Shown: positions 8,248 to 17,846 of the stretch, one piece after another
How positions within the stretch are numbered: position 1 is the stretch's first letter
Layout of the letters: every line of letters starts with the position of its first letter
Assembly: GCF_016428595.1 (NCBI RefSeq)
Contig: NZ_JAELVQ010000009.1
Location: forward strand, 83,345 to 147,344
Direction: 5' to 3'
Length of the DNA stretch: 64,000 bases
Source of the DNA: Snuella sedimenti
Lineage (GTDB): Bacteria > Bacteroidota > Bacteroidia > Flavobacteriales > Flavobacteriaceae
The notes under the pieces: generated by a model
The model's database searches: none
What the model saw: the letters and a program-made list of their open reading frames with translations, nothing else
Told to the model about the DNA's origin: nothing
Made by a program: the position numbers and the translations under genes

Positions 8248-9270
8248 TTAGTTATTCCTAAAAAAAATAGTTGACTGCCCGTTATTTACGGTTAAATCGA
8301 CGGTACGCCCCAAAATCAAAGCACGATTGTCCTTTTCATGCCCGGCTGGCATATTGAAGGCAATAGGGAAATCGTAATCGGCTAACGCATCTAAAATTAA
8401 TTGTTCAATGCTTGTTCCCCATAGCGTTGTGTTCTTGCGTAGTTTGGTCATGTTGCCCACAATCACCCCTTTGCATTGGTCGAAATAACCGGCGCGTTTT
8501 AAGCTTTGCAGCATCCGGTCTATGTGGTATTTATATTCACCAATTTCTTCAATAAACAAAATTTTTCCAGAAGTGTCAATACTGGTGTTAGAGCCCAGCA
8601 TTGTATGCAATATCGTTAGGTTGCCTCCAACAAGGGAGGCAGAAGCTGTCCCTTGTCTGTTATATTTTGATCCTTCTAAGGTGTAGGACAACGGTTTGCC
8701 AAAAATGGCAGCTTTAAATGATGAAATGCTTTCTTTAATAGTGCTGGTATCATCTTGCAAACTGGTACACATTATAGCATGTAAGCTTTCAAAGCCTTCA
8801 TTGTGAATTTGATTATGAAGGGCTGTAATGTCTGAATATCCAATAATCCATTTTGGGTTTTCCTTAAACTTTGTCCAATTAAGTCGATCTAAAATTCTAA
8901 CTGTGCCATAACCCCCTCTGGCACACCAAATAGCTCTTATGTTAGGGTCATCTAAGGCCTTTTGTAGGTCTTCACACCGCTCATCATCAGTGCCCGCAAA
9001 ATGGTTAGCTTGGTTAAAAACATGTTCTCCTACAATAGGATGCAGCCCCCAACTTTTCAGTAAATTTTTGGCTTGTTCAATTTCTTTAGTGCGGTTTTTT
9101 AAAATTCCTGAAGGCGCTACAATGGCAACGGTATCTCCTGCTTCTAAATATGGTGGTTGTATCAAAGTGTTTGTGTGTTTTGGTGATGCTGTGTTTTGTC
9201 CTATAATGGTTTTAATTCCGAAGAAAAAAACAGTACAAATCAAGGTTATTATTAGTGGTTTTCCAGACAT
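8248..9270 (-). CDS. LD-carboxypeptidase (peptidase family S66)
   Basis: A 340-residue protein related to LdcA, the serine peptidase that removes the terminal D-Ala from muropeptide tetrapeptides during cell wall recycling. Family landmarks are the N-terminal GDTVAIVAPSG, the oxyanion region ARGGYGTVRILDRL and the nucleophile Ser in GYSDITALHNQ (about residue 142). An N-terminal hydrophobic segment (IITLICTVFFFGI) suggests export or an anchor, which would place it in the periplasm, unlike cytoplasmic LdcA of Escherichia coli. The ATG at 9270 was preferred over one five codons upstream, but both are possible. Confidence 0.88.
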   Translation of the reverse strand: MSGKPLIITLICTVFFFGIKTIIGQNTASPKHTNTLIQPPYLEAGDTVAIVAPSGILKNRTKEIEQAKNLLKSWGLHPIVGEHVFNQANHFAGTDDERCEDLQKALDDPNIRAIWCARGGYGTVRILDRLNWTKFKENPKWIIGYSDITALHNQIHNEGFESLHAIMCTSLQDDTSTIKESISSFKAAIFGKPLSYTLEGSKYNRQGTASASLVGGNLTILHTMLGSNTSIDTSGKILFIEEIGEYKYHIDRMLQSLKRAGYFDQCKGVIVGNMTKLRKNTTLWGTSIEQLILDALADYDFPIAFNMPAGHEKDNRALILGRTVDLTVNNGQSTIFFRNN

Positions 9271-9477
9271 AATGTAAATGTACATTTTTTTTACACTTTT
9301 AAATTTAATAATTATTAAAATAAAGACGTGTGTAAACGCTTCGTTTCCGAATGATAGTTTTTAAAGCATCTGTTAAAAAAGGGATGTTTAAAATTTATAA
9401 ATACTCGTTTCTAATTAGCTGTCAAAATGTGTACTTTTACGGCTTTAAACAAATTAAGTTAGACGTATTTTGTTTCC

Positions 9478-9522
9478 TCGAGCGCAGTCGAGAGGTGTTT
9501 TTTAGGTCTCGACTGCGCTCGA
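9478..9522. repeat. Inverted repeat, 16-bp arms
   Basis: Arms 9478-9493 and 9507-9522 are perfect reverse complements (tcgagcgcagtcgaga) with a 13-nt spacer. It lies 22 bases before metG. The sequence type resembles short GC-richer interspersed hairpins common in flavobacterial intergenic regions. A role in metG expression is possible but not shown. Confidence 0.7.
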
Positions 9523-9543
9523 CCTGACATTATAAAGTAAAAA

Positions 9544-11610
9544 ATGAATAAACCAAAACGATATACAATTACTACAGCATTGCCTTATACCAATGGGCCT
9601 ATCCATATTGGTCATTTGGCAGGTGTTTATGTGCCAGCAGATATTTATGTGCGCTACCTAAGGTTAACAGGGAACGATGTGGCTTTTATAGGAGGAAGTG
9701 ACGAGCATGGAGTGCCTATTACCATTAAGGCTAAGAAGGAAGGTGTAAGCCCTCAGGATATAGTAGATAAGTACCATGCTATTATTAAAAAATCTTTTGA
9801 AGATTTTGGGATTACCTATGATAATTACTCTCGTACATCGGCACCAATTCATCATGAAACAGCTTCCGATTTTTTTAAGACATTATACGATAAAGGAGAA
9901 TTTATTGAAGAAACTACCGAGCAACTTTTTGACGAGCAGGCAAGTCAGTTTCTGGCCGATCGTTTTGTTACGGGAACTTGTCCGAAGTGTGGCAATGAGG
10001 AGGCTTATGGCGATCAGTGTGAAACCTGTGGAACAAGTTTGAACGCTACTGATTTAATTAATCCGAAATCTGCGTTAACAGGGAATGTGCCAACCCTAAA
10101 GCAAACCAAACATTGGTTTTTACCTTTAGACAAGCATGAGGCTTTTTTAAGGGAATGGATATTAAAAGGACATAAAAAAGATTGGAAGCCTAATGTTTAT
10201 GGTCAGGTGAAATCATGGATTGATGATGGATTGCGACCTCGCGCCGTAACGCGTGATTTGGACTGGGGGATACCTGTTCCGGTTGCCGGGGGAGAAGGTA
10301 AAGTGTTATACGTTTGGTTTGATGCTCCTATTGGGTATATCTCATCAACTAAAGAATGGGCAGACCGAGAAGGTAAGGATTGGGAGCTGTATTGGAAAGA
10401 TAAAGATACCAAGTTGGTGCACTTTATAGGAAAAGATAATATTGTATTCCATTGTATTATTTTCCCAGCAATGCTAAAAGCAGAAGGGAGTTATATTTTG
10501 CCTGATAATGTGCCTGCCAATGAATTTTTAAATTTGGAGGGGAATAAGCTTTCTACGTCTAAAAATTGGGCGGTTTGGTTGCACGAATATTTAGAAGAAT
10601 TTCCGGGTCAACAAGATGTTTTGCGTTACGTTTTAACGGCCAATGCTCCAGAAACTAAGGATAATGATTTCACATGGAAGGACTTTCAAGCGAGAAACAA
10701 TAATGAATTGGTTGCTGTTTTTGGGAATTTTATCAATCGTGTGGTGGTGTTGACCAATAAATATTATAAAGGTGTTGTGCCTGCTGCGGATGAGTTGTCA
10801 CAAGTAGATGCAGAAACCTTGGCGGCTGTAAAAGCCTACCCCGATGTTATTTCAAGCTCTATTGAACGTTATCGCTTTAGGGAAGCTGGACAAGAATTAA
10901 TGAACTTGGCACGCCTTGGGAATAAGTATCTTGCAGATGAAGAACCTTGGAAAGTAATAAAAATAGACGAAACTCGTACCCAAACTATAATGTATGTGGC
11001 GCTTCAAATAGCATCTGCCCTAGCAACTTTAAGTGAGCCGTTTTTACCATTTACATCAAACAAGCTGAAAGATATCCTCAATATCGGTTTGAGTTTAGGA
11101 GAGAATACTTGGGGTGATATTTCATCTAAAGACATATTATTGCCTTCAGGGCATCAAATAGGGAAAGCAGAATTGTTGTTCTCTAAAATTGAAGATGAGA
11201 CCATTCAAAAGCAATTGGATAAATTAGAAGCCAGTAAAAAAGCTAACGAAGCGGCCAATAAAATAGTGGAACCACAAAAAGAGACGATCACTTTTGACGA
11301 TTTTACAAAGTTGGATATTCGTGTGGGAACCATTCTGGAAGCTCAAAAAATGCCAAAGGCTAAAAAATTGCTTGTTTTAAAGGTCGATACGGGAATTGAT
11401 GTGCGTACCATTGTATCGGGTATTGCCGAAAGCTTTACAGCCGAAGAAGTAGTGGGTAAAAAAGTAACTGTTTTGGTTAACTTGGCACCCAGAGCACTTC
11501 GTGGTGTAGAGAGTGAAGGTATGATTTTAATGACTGAAAGCACCGATGGCAAATTGGTGTTTGTAAATCCAGATGATGCATCCGTTGCAAACGGTTTGCA
11601 GATAAGTTAG
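9544..11610 (+). CDS. metG: Methionyl-tRNA synthetase
   Basis: A 688-residue cytoplasmic enzyme that charges tRNA-Met. The HIGH signature is HIGH itself at residues 21-24. The KMSKS loop is present as KLSTSKN near residue 334. The zinc-binding connective domain shows CPKC...CETC at about 145-160. A C-terminal Trbp111/EMAP-like tRNA-binding domain starts near residue 583 ([18 protein letters not shown]) and completes the dimeric long form. A hairpin lies just upstream. The length and motifs are normal. Confidence 0.98.
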   Translation: MNKPKRYTITTALPYTNGPIHIGHLAGVYVPADIYVRYLRLTGNDVAFIGGSDEHGVPITIKAKKEGVSPQDIVDKYHAIIKKSFEDFGITYDNYSRTSAPIHHETASDFFKTLYDKGEFIEETTEQLFDEQASQFLADRFVTGTCPKCGNEEAYGDQCETCGTSLNATDLINPKSALTGNVPTLKQTKHWFLPLDKHEAFLREWILKGHKKDWKPNVYGQVKSWIDDGLRPRAVTRDLDWGIPVPVAGGEGKVLYVWFDAPIGYISSTKEWADREGKDWELYWKDKDTKLVHFIGKDNIVFHCIIFPAMLKAEGSYILPDNVPANEFLNLEGNKLSTSKNWAVWLHEYLEEFPGQQDVLRYVLTANAPETKDNDFTWKDFQARNNNELVAVFGNFINRVVVLTNKYYKGVVPAADELSQVDAETLAAVKAYPDVISSSIERYRFREAGQELMNLARLGNKYLADEEPWKVIKIDETRTQTIMYVALQIASALATLSEPFLPFTSNKLKDILNIGLSLGENTWGDISSKDILLPSGHQIGKAELLFSKIEDETIQKQLDKLEASKKANEAANKIVEPQKETITFDDFTKLDIRVGTILEAQKMPKAKKLLVLKVDTGIDVRTIVSGIAESFTAEEVVGKKVTVLVNLAPRALRGVESEGMILMTESTDGKLVFVNPDDASVANGLQIS

Positions 11611-11690
11611 TGAATTTGTTTCTGTGGTTGTGGTGAAGCAACGCATAATGTTTTTTGTAATGTTATGTATTGCTTGAAGACTAAGGCTAC

Positions 11691-11828
11691 ATGAAAAAAA
11701 TATTTACCGAGTTTTCTACTAATGCCATCCTAAAAGTTGGGAATGAATCGCTTTTGGAGTCTTACGGAATACCTAAACAGTTAGATTTATTTACATTTAT
11801 TAGGACGAACGATTTCTTGAAATTTTGA
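11691..11828 (+). CDS. Possible 45-residue ORF, unknown
   Basis: An ATG-initiated frame of 45 codons lies in the 284-bp gap between metG and the ferritin gene. The product starts MKKIFTEFSTNAILKVGN and has no signal peptide or motif I recognise. It may be a chance frame or a gene remnant. Confidence 0.2.
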   Translation: MKKIFTEFSTNAILKVGNESLLESYGIPKQLDLFTFIRTNDFLKF

Positions 11829-11894
11829 TAAATAATATACTATTGATTTGTATGAAAAGTAAAGAAAACTGTAACTTTACAAAAAAGCCATATT

Positions 11895-12413
11895 ATGTTA
11901 TCAAAAAATATAGAAACAGCACTTAATAATCAAATAAAAATAGAAGCAGAGTCTTCACAAATATATCTTGCAATGGCGTGCTGGGCTGAAATAAAAGGGC
12001 TTGAAGGCATTGCAAATTTTATGTACAAACAATCCGATGAAGAGCGTGATCATATGCTTAAGTTGGTTAAGTTTGTAAACGAACGTGGAGGACATGCTCA
12101 AATCTATGCTTTAAAAGCACCTAACGTAATGTTTAAATCGTTTAAAGAAATGTTTCAAAAGCTTTTTGAACATGAAGTCTTTGTTTCGGAGAGCATTAAT
12201 GAGTTGGTTCATGTTTCCTTACAGGAAAAGGATTATGCAACGCATAACTTTTTACAGTGGTACGTTTCGGAACAAATTGAAGAAGAAGCGATGGCGCGTA
12301 CTATTTTAGATAAAATAAACCTCATTGGAGACGACAAGGGTGGTTTGTACTTATTTGACAGGGACATCCAGACCTTAACAGTAAATACGGCCTCTACAAA
12401 TGGTTCGGAATAA
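11895..12413 (+). CDS. ftnA: Ferritin
   Basis: A 172-residue bacterial non-haem ferritin that oxidises Fe2+ and stores it as a mineral core in a 24-mer. Ferroxidase-centre ligands are visible: Glu in KIEAESSQIYLAMA (about residue 17), the ExxH of SDEERDHM (about 50-53), Glu near FEHEVFVSE (about 94) and Q/E residues in VSEQIEEEAMA (about 127-130). The length is typical. It stands alone, and no DtxR-type box like those at 29655 or 32916 was seen in front of it. Confidence 0.96.
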   Translation: MLSKNIETALNNQIKIEAESSQIYLAMACWAEIKGLEGIANFMYKQSDEERDHMLKLVKFVNERGGHAQIYALKAPNVMFKSFKEMFQKLFEHEVFVSESINELVHVSLQEKDYATHNFLQWYVSEQIEEEAMARTILDKINLIGDDKGGLYLFDRDIQTLTVNTASTNGSE

Positions 12414-12452
12414 ATTTAACACTTAACCTTATTTAGATTTAATAAAAATAAC

Positions 12453-12460
12453 TATTTTTG
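12453..12460 (+). promoter_or_regulatory. Bacteroidota -7 box in front of the Cys-rich small protein
   Basis: The sequence TATTTTTG matches TAnnTTTG and lies 29 bases before the TTG start at 12490. No convincing -33 element was seen. Confidence 0.45.
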
Positions 12461-12489
12461 CCCGAAAGTAATTTTTTTATTAAAATCTC

Positions 12490-12651
12490 TTGGGCAAAAA
12501 GAAACAAAAAAAAGCAGTAAAAAAACTTGAAAAGGAAGGAATCGTAATTCCTAAGAAAGTAAAGAGTAGTTGCTGTAAGAAATTCAAAAAAGGCGAGAAC
12601 AAACGCTGTAAAAAGTGCCCGTGCTACGACTTGCTTAAAAAAGTGGCTTAG
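12490..12651 (+). CDS. 53-residue basic Cys-rich protein (TTG start)
   Basis: The frame begins with TTG and encodes a Lys-rich, soluble protein that starts (M)GKKKQKKAVKKLEKEG. Its C-terminal half has five Cys arranged as CC-x9-10-C-xx-C-x-C (SSCCKKF ... NKRCKKCPCYD). This pattern suggests binding of a metal or Fe-S cluster. Coding is supported by the regular codon pattern, the preceding -7 box and the concentration of Cys and Lys. I recall similar short proteins in Flavobacteriia but cannot name a family. It could be missed by standard gene calling because of its size and start codon. Confidence 0.65.
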   Translation: MGKKKQKKAVKKLEKEGIVIPKKVKSSCCKKFKKGENKRCKKCPCYDLLKKVA

Positions 12652-12802
12652 AGATTTTCACCAATTAGTATAGGTTTACATAATCAATAAAAGTTGTTGG
12701 TTATAATTTTTTAGCTGTTTTAAATGTTGTTTTTTTAAGAGTTAAAAAATCCTTAGCGTCTTATTTTTCGTATATTAACTGTAACTAAAAATGATAAAAT
12801 TT

Positions 12803-13273
12803 ATGAAACAAATACTCATGTTATTCATTGTGGGGTGCTTGGTATCTTGTGGTGCCTCAAAAACCGTTAGGGATTCTAAAAAAGTTATGAAAGGCAATTG
12901 GACGTTAAATTCAATTGGTTATAGTGAAAAAGGAACATATAATGTCACGTTACTTAATGATGTTTCTAAAGCATGCTTTGAGGGGAGTACATGGCAGTTT
13001 GTGCCTAACAATAATACAGGCATTTATACTATCAATACTTCAGGTTGTGAAACGGGCGACCGAAACTTTATTTTTACCATTCAGGAAATCGACTCGCAAA
13101 CGGGGCTTTATGATTTCTTATTAAAGCCAACCAATGAAAAGCACAAGTCGGAAACCAATCAAGGTTTTAGGTTGCGCTTAGCCTCATTGTCAGATACAAT
13201 TATGCAATGGCAACAAACCGTATCTGTTGATGGAAAACCGTTTACAATTACTATGAACTTTACAAAAATTTAA
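12803..13273 (+). CDS. Lipocalin-like lipoprotein
   Basis: A 156-residue lipoprotein. The signal peptide MKQILMLFIVGCLVSC ends in a lipobox (LVSC|G). The mature part is a beta-rich domain beginning KGNWTLNSIGY, which resembles the short lipocalin-like domains of Bacteroidota, with two Cys that could pair (KACFEG and TSGCETG). The ATG at 12803 gives a normal signal peptide; one four codons upstream is also possible. It lies 20 bases before the OmpA-family gene and is probably co-transcribed, which suggests an outer-membrane or periplasmic role. The ligand is unknown. Confidence 0.78.
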   Translation: MKQILMLFIVGCLVSCGASKTVRDSKKVMKGNWTLNSIGYSEKGTYNVTLLNDVSKACFEGSTWQFVPNNNTGIYTINTSGCETGDRNFIFTIQEIDSQTGLYDFLLKPTNEKHKSETNQGFRLRLASLSDTIMQWQQTVSVDGKPFTITMNFTKI

Positions 13274-13293
13274 ATCAATAATTATTAGATGCT

Positions 13294-13998
13294 ATGAGAA
13301 AATTATTAAAAAACATAGGAGTATTACTTTTTGCTACCCTATTGGCAGTGAGCTTTGTTAACTGTAAAGCAATTCAGAATGCAAACAATGCACAAAAAGG
13401 GGGTGTTATAGGTGCCACAGGAGGAGCTGTCTTAGGTGCTATTATAGGGAATAATGTTGGTAAAGGCGGTAATGGCGAATTGGGAGCTGTTATTGGAGGT
13501 GTTGTAGGAGGAACCGCAGGTGTACTTATTGGAAAGAAAATGGACAAGCAGGCACAACAAATAGAAGAAGAAATTCCAGGAGCACAAGTTGAACGGGTTG
13601 ATAATGGTATTGTTGTAACCTTCGATGAAAATAGCGGTGTCTACTTCGATACCAATAAGTATAATATTAATGGGGCTTCGCAAGCAACACTAAATAAGCT
13701 TATAGGTGTTTTTAAGGAATATCCAGACACCAATCTTTTAGTCGTAGGACATACCGATAGTACTGGATCAGAAGATTACAATATGACGCTTTCTAAAAAT
13801 CGTGCTTATGCTGTTACAAATTATCTTACACAGAATGGTATAGGCCAAGGACGATTAACCACCAATTGGTTTGGAGAAACACAACCTTTGCACGATAATG
13901 CTACTGCAGAGGGACGTGCAAAGAACAGGCGTGTTAACATAGCTATCTTGCCAAATGAGAAAATGATTGAAGATGCTAAGGTAGAAGCAGGCAATTAA
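13294..13998 (+). CDS. OmpA-family lipoprotein with glycine-zipper segment
   Basis: A 234-residue protein with a lipoprotein signal (SFVNC|K). A glycine-zipper region follows (about residues 36-85, GGVIGATGGAVLGAIIG), then an OmpA C-terminal peptidoglycan-binding domain (about 110-225). That domain shows the typical VVGHTDSTGSEDYN and AKNRRVNI motifs. It would tether the outer membrane to peptidoglycan, like the Pal/YiaD proteins. It ends before a strong terminator and forms a likely two-gene unit with the lipocalin-like gene. Confidence 0.92.
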   Translation: MRKLLKNIGVLLFATLLAVSFVNCKAIQNANNAQKGGVIGATGGAVLGAIIGNNVGKGGNGELGAVIGGVVGGTAGVLIGKKMDKQAQQIEEEIPGAQVERVDNGIVVTFDENSGVYFDTNKYNINGASQATLNKLIGVFKEYPDTNLLVVGHTDSTGSEDYNMTLSKNRAYAVTNYLTQNGIGQGRLTTNWFGETQPLHDNATAEGRAKNRRVNIAILPNEKMIEDAKVEAGN

Positions 13999-14020
13999 AT
14001 TCTAAATTAAATTTGTGTAC

Positions 14021-14060
14021 ATCTCGTTTTCAATGTTATTTTGAAAACGAGATTTTTTTT
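14021..14060 (+). terminator. Rho-independent terminator
   Basis: A perfect 13-bp stem (14021-14033 with 14041-14053) with a 7-nt loop is followed by a run of T, directly after the OmpA-family gene. Confidence 0.9.
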
Positions 14061-14080
14061 ATAAACAATTTCATATTTTA

Positions 14081-16207
14081 ATGACCGATATTATACACTT
14101 TATAACAGCGCAAACCCAGTTAACGACCCATACTGTAAAAAATACAATCGAATTGTTAAATGAGGACTGTACTGTGCCTTTTATTGCGCGTTACCGAAAA
14201 GAACGAACCGGTAATTTGGACGAGGTTCAAATTGGTGAAATAGTTAAGTTTAAAGAACAATTTGAAACTCTAGAAAAACGAAAGTTGACTATTTTAAAGG
14301 TTTTAGAGGAACAAGCCGTTTTGACTCCTGATCTGGAACAAAAAGTAAAGCGTGCTGAAGACCTAACGATTTTGGAAGACTTATACCTGCCGTATAAAAA
14401 AAGCCGTAAAACAAAAGCCGATAAGGCTAAGGCTTTGGGGTTGGAGCCTTTGGCTAAAATTATTATGGCACAAAATGCCAACGATCTTGAAAGTGTTGCC
14501 AGTAGGCACGTTAAAGGAGATCTAGGCACAATGGAAGAGGCTTTAGAAGGTGCTCGCCATATAATTTCTGAATGGATCAATGAACGTACCGATATTAGAA
14601 ATTATATTCGTAACCAGTTAGAGCGTTTTGCCATGCTTTCTACTAAAGTAATCAAAACGAAAGTTGATGATGAGCAAGCACAAAAGTTTAAGGATTATTT
14701 TGATTGGTCCGAAAGCTTGACCCGTATGCCATCCCATCGATTACTAGCCGTTCTAAGAGCCGAAAAAGAAGGGGTTATTCGTGTTAAGATCGAGATTGAT
14801 GATGAACGTGTACTTGAACGTATAGAAAGTAGAGTAATACGTTCTAATAACATGTGCTCAAATCAAATACAAATAGCCATTAAAAATGCATACAAGCGTT
14901 TAATGTTGCCATCCTTAAGTAATGAAGCTTTGCAAATTGCAAAAGAAAAAGCCGATGCTTCGGCTATTACGGTGTTTGCTAAAAATTTAAAACAGTTGTT
15001 GTTGGGAGCTCCGCTAGGAGAAAAGCGTGTTATGGGTATTGATCCAGGGTATCGAACAGGGTGTAAAATAGTGTGTTTAGATGCGCAAGGACAATTAAAA
15101 TATAACGAAACGATTTATCCCCACCCTCCAAAGAATGATGCTGTAGGAGCAATGAAAAAGATAAGCTCATTGGCTGATGCTTATAAAATTGAAGCCATAG
15201 CTATTGGAAATGGGACCGCCTCACGTGAAACAGAAGCACTTATTAGAAAAGTGCGTTTTAAAAATGAGATACAGGTATTTGTGGTTAGTGAAGCAGGCGC
15301 CAGTATTTATTCGGCTTCAAAAATAGCTCGGGAAGAATTTCCTAATTATGATGTTACGGTACGAGGTTCGGTTTCTATTGGAAGACGTTTACAAGACCCT
15401 TTGGCAGAATTGGTTAAAATAGATGCTAAGTCAATTGGTGTTGGGCAATATCAACATGACGTTGATCAAGCAAAGCTTAAAAAGGAACTGGATACCGTAG
15501 TTGAAAGTTGTGTAAATGCTGTTGGTGTTAATATTAATACGGCAAGTAAACCCTTGTTAAGTTATGTGTCTGGTATCGGTGTTAAACTTGCTGAAAATAT
15601 AGTGAACTACCGTGAAGAGCAGGGTAAGTTTACTTCTAGGAAAGATATTAAAAAGGTACCGCGTCTAGGCGGGAAAGCATTTGAGCAAGGCGCTGCATTT
15701 TTAAGAATAAAGGATGCTGAAAATCCGCTAGACGATTCGGCTGTACATCCTGAAAGTTATTCAATTGTTGTTAAAATGGCTAAGGATTTGGGGAAAAACA
15801 TTCAGGAGCTTATTGGAAACTCAAAAGAACTTCAAAAGATAGATTTGGAAAAATACTGTACAGATACAATTGGCCTACCAACACTTAAGGATATCATTAA
15901 AGAGCTCGAAAAGCCAGGATTGGATATTCGTGAACAGGCCAAAGTGTTTACTTTCAATCAAAATATAAAGACCATTAACGATTTGCGGGAAGGGCAGTTG
16001 CTACCTGGGATTGTGAATAATATAACCAATTTTGGTTGTTTTGTGGATGTTGGTATTAAGGAAAGCGGACTAATCCATGTGTCTAATTTATCGGATAGTT
16101 TTGTAAAAGATGTAAACGAACACGTGAGTTTGCACCAACAAGTAATTGTGAAGGTTTTAGATATAGACATTCCAAGAAAACGAATTCAGTTAAAGTTGTA
16201 TAAGTGA
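14081..16207 (+). CDS. tex: Tex family RNA-binding transcription accessory protein
   Basis: A 708-residue cytoplasmic protein. The N-terminal Tex helical region includes the typical CTVPFIARYRKERTGNLDE. A YqgF/RuvC-like domain starts near residue 318 (MGIDPGYRTGCKIVC). A helix-hairpin-helix domain lies near 495-560 (NINTASKPLLSYVSGIG), and a C-terminal S1 RNA-binding domain ends the protein (LLPGIVNNITNFGCFVDVG). The order and length match Tex. The family binds nucleic acid and the transcription machinery; its precise role here is inferred. It has its own unit between two intergenic regions. Confidence 0.95.
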   Translation: MTDIIHFITAQTQLTTHTVKNTIELLNEDCTVPFIARYRKERTGNLDEVQIGEIVKFKEQFETLEKRKLTILKVLEEQAVLTPDLEQKVKRAEDLTILEDLYLPYKKSRKTKADKAKALGLEPLAKIIMAQNANDLESVASRHVKGDLGTMEEALEGARHIISEWINERTDIRNYIRNQLERFAMLSTKVIKTKVDDEQAQKFKDYFDWSESLTRMPSHRLLAVLRAEKEGVIRVKIEIDDERVLERIESRVIRSNNMCSNQIQIAIKNAYKRLMLPSLSNEALQIAKEKADASAITVFAKNLKQLLLGAPLGEKRVMGIDPGYRTGCKIVCLDAQGQLKYNETIYPHPPKNDAVGAMKKISSLADAYKIEAIAIGNGTASRETEALIRKVRFKNEIQVFVVSEAGASIYSASKIAREEFPNYDVTVRGSVSIGRRLQDPLAELVKIDAKSIGVGQYQHDVDQAKLKKELDTVVESCVNAVGVNINTASKPLLSYVSGIGVKLAENIVNYREEQGKFTSRKDIKKVPRLGGKAFEQGAAFLRIKDAENPLDDSAVHPESYSIVVKMAKDLGKNIQELIGNSKELQKIDLEKYCTDTIGLPTLKDIIKELEKPGLDIREQAKVFTFNQNIKTINDLREGQLLPGIVNNITNFGCFVDVGIKESGLIHVSNLSDSFVKDVNEHVSLHQQVIVKVLDIDIPRKRIQLKLYK

Positions 16208-16263
16208 TTTGTAATCAAATATTTGTAAATTGTGGTGTTTTGTGAAACTCTAAATTATAAAAG

Positions 16264-17109
16264 ATGAGGTCTTTTTTGTTTTTTGTTCTTATTGTATTAG
16301 GGACGTTTTCGATGGTTGCCCAAAATAGCGATATTATATTGAAGACTAATGGTGAAGAGATGGAAGGGACCGTTAAGGAAATTAATGACGACGCTGTTAA
16401 GTTTGTTTATAAGAATGAATCCGTAAATTACAATGTTAAAAAAAGCGATATTGTAAAAATCACATTTGCTTCTGGAAGGATTGAGTTTTTTAATAAGACA
16501 AGTTCTTTGAAAGGACAAGATGTAAATATTGAGGACCATCACAATAGGGTTGCAATTCTTCCTTTTGCTTATATAAAGGATGAAAGTAAAGGCTCTGAAG
16601 TATTATCTAATAGAATTCAGCAGGAGGCTTTTTCAGTATTTAACAAACATAATGTTGAACTGAAATACCAATACCCAAGAACAACCAATGCATTGTTGAT
16701 AAAAGCAGGTGTAACCAATAATAATATTGATGGTTTTACTATGGGAGAGATATGTCATGTACTAGGTGTGGAATATGTTATTCAGGGAACGGTTTCGGTC
16801 GAAAAAACACAGCAGAATACTTTTAGTAGTTCAAATGCCACGATTACCTCAAAGCGTGATAAGAAAGCACATGTAGATAAAAAAGGAAATTTAATAGGTA
16901 ATATTTTTAATGATAATAAGATTAAGACTTCAAGTAGTTCCAGTTCAACAACGGTTCAAAATTACTCAACGTCTATGATAATGAATATTTATAATGATAG
17001 AGGTAGTAATATTTTTAGTCAGGATCATACAGCATTTTGGAACACACAGGATGCCTATAAAATCACATTAAAGTATTTAGCCAAACGGACACCATTTTAT
17101 AAGAAATGA
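16264..17109 (+). CDS. Secreted protein with CsgG/GNA1162-like domain, unknown
   Basis: A 281-residue protein with a Sec signal peptide (MRSFLFFVLIVLGTFSMVAQ). An N-terminal small beta domain (residues 22-75, NSDIILKTNGEEMEGTVKEI) resembles SH3-like segments common in Bacteroidota. It is followed by a segment beginning RVAILPFAYIKDES with CHVLGVEYVIQGTVS, which recalls the nucleotide-independent Rossmann-like domain of CsgG/GNA1162 outer-membrane assembly proteins. A Ser-rich stretch (SSSSSSTTV) lies near residue 225. No lipobox is present. The function is not assignable beyond envelope location. Confidence 0.7.
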   Translation: MRSFLFFVLIVLGTFSMVAQNSDIILKTNGEEMEGTVKEINDDAVKFVYKNESVNYNVKKSDIVKITFASGRIEFFNKTSSLKGQDVNIEDHHNRVAILPFAYIKDESKGSEVLSNRIQQEAFSVFNKHNVELKYQYPRTTNALLIKAGVTNNNIDGFTMGEICHVLGVEYVIQGTVSVEKTQQNTFSSSNATITSKRDKKAHVDKKGNLIGNIFNDNKIKTSSSSSSTTVQNYSTSMIMNIYNDRGSNIFSQDHTAFWNTQDAYKITLKYLAKRTPFYKK

Positions 17110-17130
17110 GTTGTCAGAACATTTTATAAA

Positions 17131-17158
17131 AAAGGGAGAACTATTTGGTTCTCCCTTT
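17131..17158. terminator. Bidirectional hairpin terminator
   Basis: An 11-bp stem (17131-17141 with 17148-17158, loop of 6) lies between convergent genes and has A/T runs beside it. Confidence 0.75.
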
Positions 17159-17180
17159 CGATACACAGAAATATCTGGAC

Positions 17181-17612
17181 TTATCTATTCATGTTTTTTA
17201 TTTCTTCAGTAAAGGTATCGAGCGTAGCGCCCTCACTCACCAAGGTCAATGCCTTATCTATAACATATTTTACATTGGATGTTGTAAAACCAAGTCCTAC
17301 AGCTATTTTTGTAAGTAAAATTTCTTCATGATCACCTTTAATGTGGTCTACGTATACCATACGAGCTAGATCATAAAGACGCTCTAAACGCACATCGTAT
17401 GAATGTGGTGGATTAATTGGGTGGGATTTGTAATCTTTTAGAATTTGTTTATAATCCCCCTCACTAATATTTAAATTGTGAGCTAACCTGTCTAAAAAGG
17501 CTTTTTCCTCTTCAGAGATTACACCATCATCCATGGCGACACGAACGATAGCAGCAAAATGGTCTTCGTTACGCTTTTTAAATCCACTGTCAAATAAATC
17601 TGAAATCGACAT
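17181..17612 (-). CDS. TerB-like protein
   Basis: A 143-residue soluble helical protein of the TerB/YebE type. It shows the acidic pattern VRVAMDDGVISEEEKAFLDRLA, similar to the metal-binding repeat of tellurite resistance TerB domains. I chose the ATG at 17612 (MSISDLFDSGFKKR) because the upstream 33 codons are low-complexity and AT-rich. It lies alone between mfd (divergent) and the convergent secreted protein. It shares the fold with the middle domain of the gene at 4621-5385 but has no J domain. The function is unknown. Confidence 0.78.
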   Translation of the reverse strand: MSISDLFDSGFKKRNEDHFAAIVRVAMDDGVISEEEKAFLDRLAHNLNISEGDYKQILKDYKSHPINPPHSYDVRLERLYDLARMVYVDHIKGDHEEILLTKIAVGLGFTTSNVKYVIDKALTLVSEGATLDTFTEEIKNMNR

Positions 17613-17789
17613 ATATTGTTGTTTTAATGCTGCAAACCTACATTTTTTTTTGTACAAAATAAAATGAAAGTAGGATAAATTAGACCTTCTTTTTTGCTTT
17701 TGATTTAGCACTAAAAGATACTAAAAAATCAAATAGCATTGCATGATAAATGCAATAAATTCAAACGGCTATAATTTATAATTCTTGGT

Positions 17790-17797
17790 TATATTTG
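17790..17797 (+). promoter_or_regulatory. Bacteroidota -7 box in front of mfd
   Basis: The sequence TATATTTG matches TAnnTTTG, 49 bases before the TTG start of mfd. Confidence 0.45.
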
Positions 17798-17846
17798 CAC
17801 GTAAATATATGAGGTGTAAAAGCCAAGGACTTACAAATTTAAATAG

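Noticed and set aside
9286..9543. A riboswitch or T-box-like leader before metG
   Set aside because: Only the 16-bp-arm hairpin was found; no SAM, T-box or other conserved core is visible.
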